Source: Prostheceraeus crozeri
Lineage: Eukaryota > Platyhelminthes > Polycladida > Euryleptidae
Direction: 5' to 3'
Assembly (NCBI GenBank): GCA_907163375.1
Contig: CAJQUW010010425.1
Location: 1-64,000, forward strand
DNA length: 64,000 nt
In this document: piece by piece, positions 61,332 to 64,000 of the stretch
Layout: every line of letters starts with the position of its first letter
Numbering within the stretch: the stretch's first letter is position 1
Program-made: the position numbers and the translations under genes
The notes under the pieces: model-generated
What the model saw: only the letters and a program-made list of their open reading frames with translations
What the model was told of the DNA's origin: nothing
The model's database searches: none

Positions 61332-61520
61332 AGGACGTCTATCTTTAGTACTATCTTCCCTCTAATCTTTCATAGCCCTCTTGATTGCCTACCGCAATGA
61401 TTGACAATACATTTACTACCAGTCACTTAGGAAGGGAATTCCCGAAAACCAGCCTACATTAATTTCCCTAGTGAATCGTTGTCTTGCGTCCTGGCCATAG
61501 TACTAGATATAGACGTCCTC
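61331..61520. mobile_element. Small inverted-repeat (MITE-like) element
   Basis: Arms 61,331-61,354 (GAGGACGTCTATCTTTAGTA) and 61,497-61,520 are inverted copies with two or three mismatches, enclosing about 140 bp without a gene. The left arm touches the hAT end. No target duplication could be fixed. Alternatively it is a chance palindromic remnant of a larger element. Confidence 0.5.
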
Positions 61521-61770
61521 GGTGTGAGTGAATTCGCCAGTCACTCAGTTGCTTCGAGCGCGCTGTAGGAAGCGGTGATCCGGTGAGTTGAATAACACAC
61601 TTAGTCTTAGTCTATTTACATCCAAGCATAAATGCATTAAGTATAAATATCTAATGAAAGCTATTTTAGTTTCACACAAATAGGGCCTGTAGACTTAGAA
61701 GCCTATATTAGCGTGCACAGCCTTAGCAATAGACTAGACTATCTAAAAGCATATCTTATTTATTGCAGAG

Positions 61771-63331
61771 ATGGTACGAAATTACCAAAAAACAACTAGT
61801 CAAGGCATCGATCCGGACTTGATACGTTCTGCATGCATTGATGTTGATAGTAGAACAATGTCATTGAGGAAAGCTTCTTCTTTCTATAAACATCCCATTC
61901 ACTACTTTAAGAAGGCATCACAAAAAGCTTGTGAAAAACCCTGGTTGTCTTGGTAGCTTTAGACCAGTCTTTACACCTGAACAAGAAAATGATCTCAAGT
62001 CTCATATTTTTAAGATGCAAGAGCGTTTCTACGGATTGACTAAAGATGATATCCAAACGCTGGCATTTGGTGTTGCTGAGTCGTTAGGTATTGATAATAC
62101 ATTCAATAAGAAGACTAAACGTGCGGGTATAGACTGGCTGATAGGGTTCTTGAGACGAAATCCGGAAGTAAGAGTTCGTCAGCCTGAGTCGACCAGTCTA
62201 GGCCGGGCTGCTGGATTTAGCAAACACCAGGTTGATCTTTTCTATCAGCTTTTGCATGAGAAGTTGTTACTCCATAACTACACTGCTTCCCAGGTTTGGA
62301 ATGCGGACGACATTTCTGTTGTTCACAAGCCTCCTAAAATTCTTGCCAAAAAAGTCAGAAGCAAGTAGGAAAGATAACAAGCGCCGAGAGAGGTCAGAAC
62401 GTGACTGTTTTATGTTGCATGAATGCCGCAGACAGATTTGTTCCCCCCCCCATGATAATCTTCCCTCGCAAACGCATGTGCGAGGCACTTGCGAAAGGTG
62501 CCCCACCTGACAGTCTAGTTACAAACAGTGATAATGGGTGGATGACCCAGGAACTTTTCTTGAAGTGGTTTGAGCACTTCATCAAAATACGAACCCTTCC
62601 AAAGGAAACAGGCAACTTCTGATTCTTGATGGGCGCATCATTCATAGGTCCATGGAGCTTATAGAAAAAGATAAGGCAAATTACGTTGACATCTTGATCT
62701 TACCCCCGCATACCACACACAGGCTTCAGCCTCTGGACCGTGTCTTTTTCGGACCACTGAAGAACAGCTACAACAAATTTTCTGACCAGTACATGATGCA
62801 AAATCCGGGGAAAAGGATAACTTTCTATGACATTTCGGAGTTGTTCGCAAAGGCCTACATTGCCACTGTGACGATGTCAAAGTGTATCAAAGGCTTCGAA
62901 TCCACTGGGATATTTCCTTACAACGCAGATCTCTTTGCTGACTCAGACTTTTCTCCCTCCAATGTCGTCCTTTCCACTCCAACTATTAACGTTAAATCAA
63001 AAGAAAATCAAATCGAACAAGAAAAGTCAGATCAAAGCAACGTCATTCCTGATGATATGACTTACGTGGAAGGACCCAGCTCCAGATCGTTAGCTGTCTG
63101 GATTCTTAGCTGTCACTTCTGATGATAGGCCTATTAAGCCTGACATCGACCATTCCACATCAACATGCAATGCATTCATGGAAACTGTTCTGGAAAAGTC
63201 TCCGCTGCCTCAAAGGACATGTGATTCAAGTCACAAAAGAAAGCGAAAGGTTCAACGGGCGCAAGTGATTACGGATATCACTAACGGTAAAATAATAACA
63301 TCATTGTTCATCCATGTCATCCTTTTGCCTA
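61771..63331 (+). pseudogene. Pogo/Tigger (Jerky-like) transposase, broken
   Basis: Starts MVRNYQKTTSQGIDPDL with a psq-type helix-turn-helix (MSLRKASSFYKHP), after an acceptor-like TTATTGCAG. It continues with a CENP-B-type HTH (DWLIGFLRRNPEVRVRQPEST), then the DDE core: VWNADD, PDNG-like TNSDNGWM, and the LPPHTTHRLQPLDRVFFGPLK block with the family's final Asp region. A Ser/Pro/Lys-rich tail follows to about 63,330, and a possible last small exon lies at 63,377-63,422 (GTAAGT donor). Frame changes near 61,950, 62,370-62,400 and 62,610 and a stop near 63,120 make it inactive. Terminal repeats were not found. Confidence 0.8.
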
Positions 63332-63555
63332 CATGCAGGCCTATCGGTACTCTAAGTCGCTTATCCATCTTTTCAGATCAATGTCCGACAGATGCTGGAG
63401 TGAATCAGACTCGCATGGAGAAAGGTAAGTCACTTGAATGAAAATGAAATCACTTTATTGATTGATGCCATGTTTTGTACCAATCGATACAGAGGCCTAC
63501 CGGTAGTAGTAACCCCGTGGCAGGCGCAAGCACAAAATGCGCATCGATGAGTCAT

Positions 63556-64000
63556 CAGGCTGACTCAGACCCCCCTCTGGAAGGAAGGAAGGAAGAGAGG
63601 TGAGGGAGTGCGTCAAGGATGTGCTGGGAGGAATGGGTCCGAGAGGAAGAAACAGGTCCATACCCTCCCTCTGGAAGGAAGGAAGGAGTTTTCCAGCTAG
63701 GAGTGGAATCTCGGAAGGGAGAAGGGGTGGAATGTGGGAAGGATAGAGTGAGGAAAGGGTGGGTGTTGATGGTTTTGGGATGAGAAAAGTTGGAAATCGT
63801 CATGAAGGAGGGTTCGGATGGGAAAGTGGAGTTCAGATTTGGAATCTTCATGAAATGTTGGGTGGGGAAGGAAGGCAGGAGGAGCAGCAAGGGGTGGAGC
63901 GGCAGAGTTGGAAAAAGGCGGGTGTTGATGGTTTTGGGATGAGAAAAGTCGTTTTTCGACATGAAGGAGGGTTCGGATGGGAAACGGAGGCCAGATTCGG
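63556..64000. repeat. Purine-rich repeat, two large units
   Basis: G/A-rich sequence with GGAAGGAAGGA runs. A unit of about 155 bp containing GGGTGTTGATGGTTTTGGGA and ATGAAGGAGGGTTCGGATGG occurs at about 63,760-63,830 and again at 63,915-63,990. No gene; the minus-strand frame across it is Ser/Pro low complexity. Confidence 0.8.

Noticed and set aside
54990-61339. 8-bp target duplication of the hAT element
   Set aside because: GTGAAAAC on the left and AGGACGTC on the right do not match, so the duplication is not claimed.
63555-63962. 135-residue Ser/Pro-rich minus-strand frame
   Set aside because: Arises from the purine-rich tandem repeat.

Overview
The window looks like nuclear DNA of an invertebrate animal in a very transposon-dense region. 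The signs are short phased spliceosomal exons of a ubiquitin-protease-like host gene, Tc1, hAT, pogo, BEL/Pao and Ty3/gypsy elements, and three Polinton/adintovirus-like elements. I cannot name the species. No bacterial operon, rRNA, tRNA or CRISPR array was seen.

Layout. (1) 1-11,280: Polinton-like element P1, cut at both sides. It carries a protein-primed DNA polymerase, a candidate sliding clamp, a capsid cassette (fibre-like, pVI-like, major capsid, pX-like), a phospholipase A2-integrase fusion and an adenain-like protease. (2) 11,281-19,139: a gypsy-like gag-protease fragment and a broken BEL/Pao retroelement, both on the minus strand. (3) 19,384-21,058: a Tc1 transposon with an open transposase, inserted into the left part of element P2. 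(4) About 21,059-36,600: P2, an older relative of P1. Its capsid/PLA2-integrase/protease cassette is the same, but its left half differs: penton, two A32-type ATPases, an unlike polymerase and a zinc-finger gene. Long hairpins and tandem repeats end it. (5) About 36,600-46,770: P3, a Polinton of another lineage, with a TATA-binding-protein-like gene, protease, capsid, penton, chromodomain integrase, ATPase and a RING gene. No polymerase is visible. (6) 46,719-48,360: TA microsatellites, an inverted-repeat minisatellite element and a 31-bp tandem array. (7) 49,055-54,669: four phased exons of a USP-like host gene, one of them split by a young gypsy element with matching 178-bp LTRs and a 5-bp target duplication. 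(8) 54,998-64,000: a hAT element with a spliced transposase, a small inverted-repeat element, a broken pogo/Tigger transposase and purine-rich repeats.

The strongest unexplained signal is a family of tiny double-hairpin units, mostly with 3-nt loops and often with the very stable GCGAAGC core. They are scattered through P1 and P2, including in frame inside coding regions, and several are present in one element and absent at the same place in the other. The TBP-like gene of P3 and the PLA2-integrase fusion of P1/P2 are the most unusual proteins. All virus-like elements are treated as fossils. Calls rest on reading motifs by eye; no search was run.
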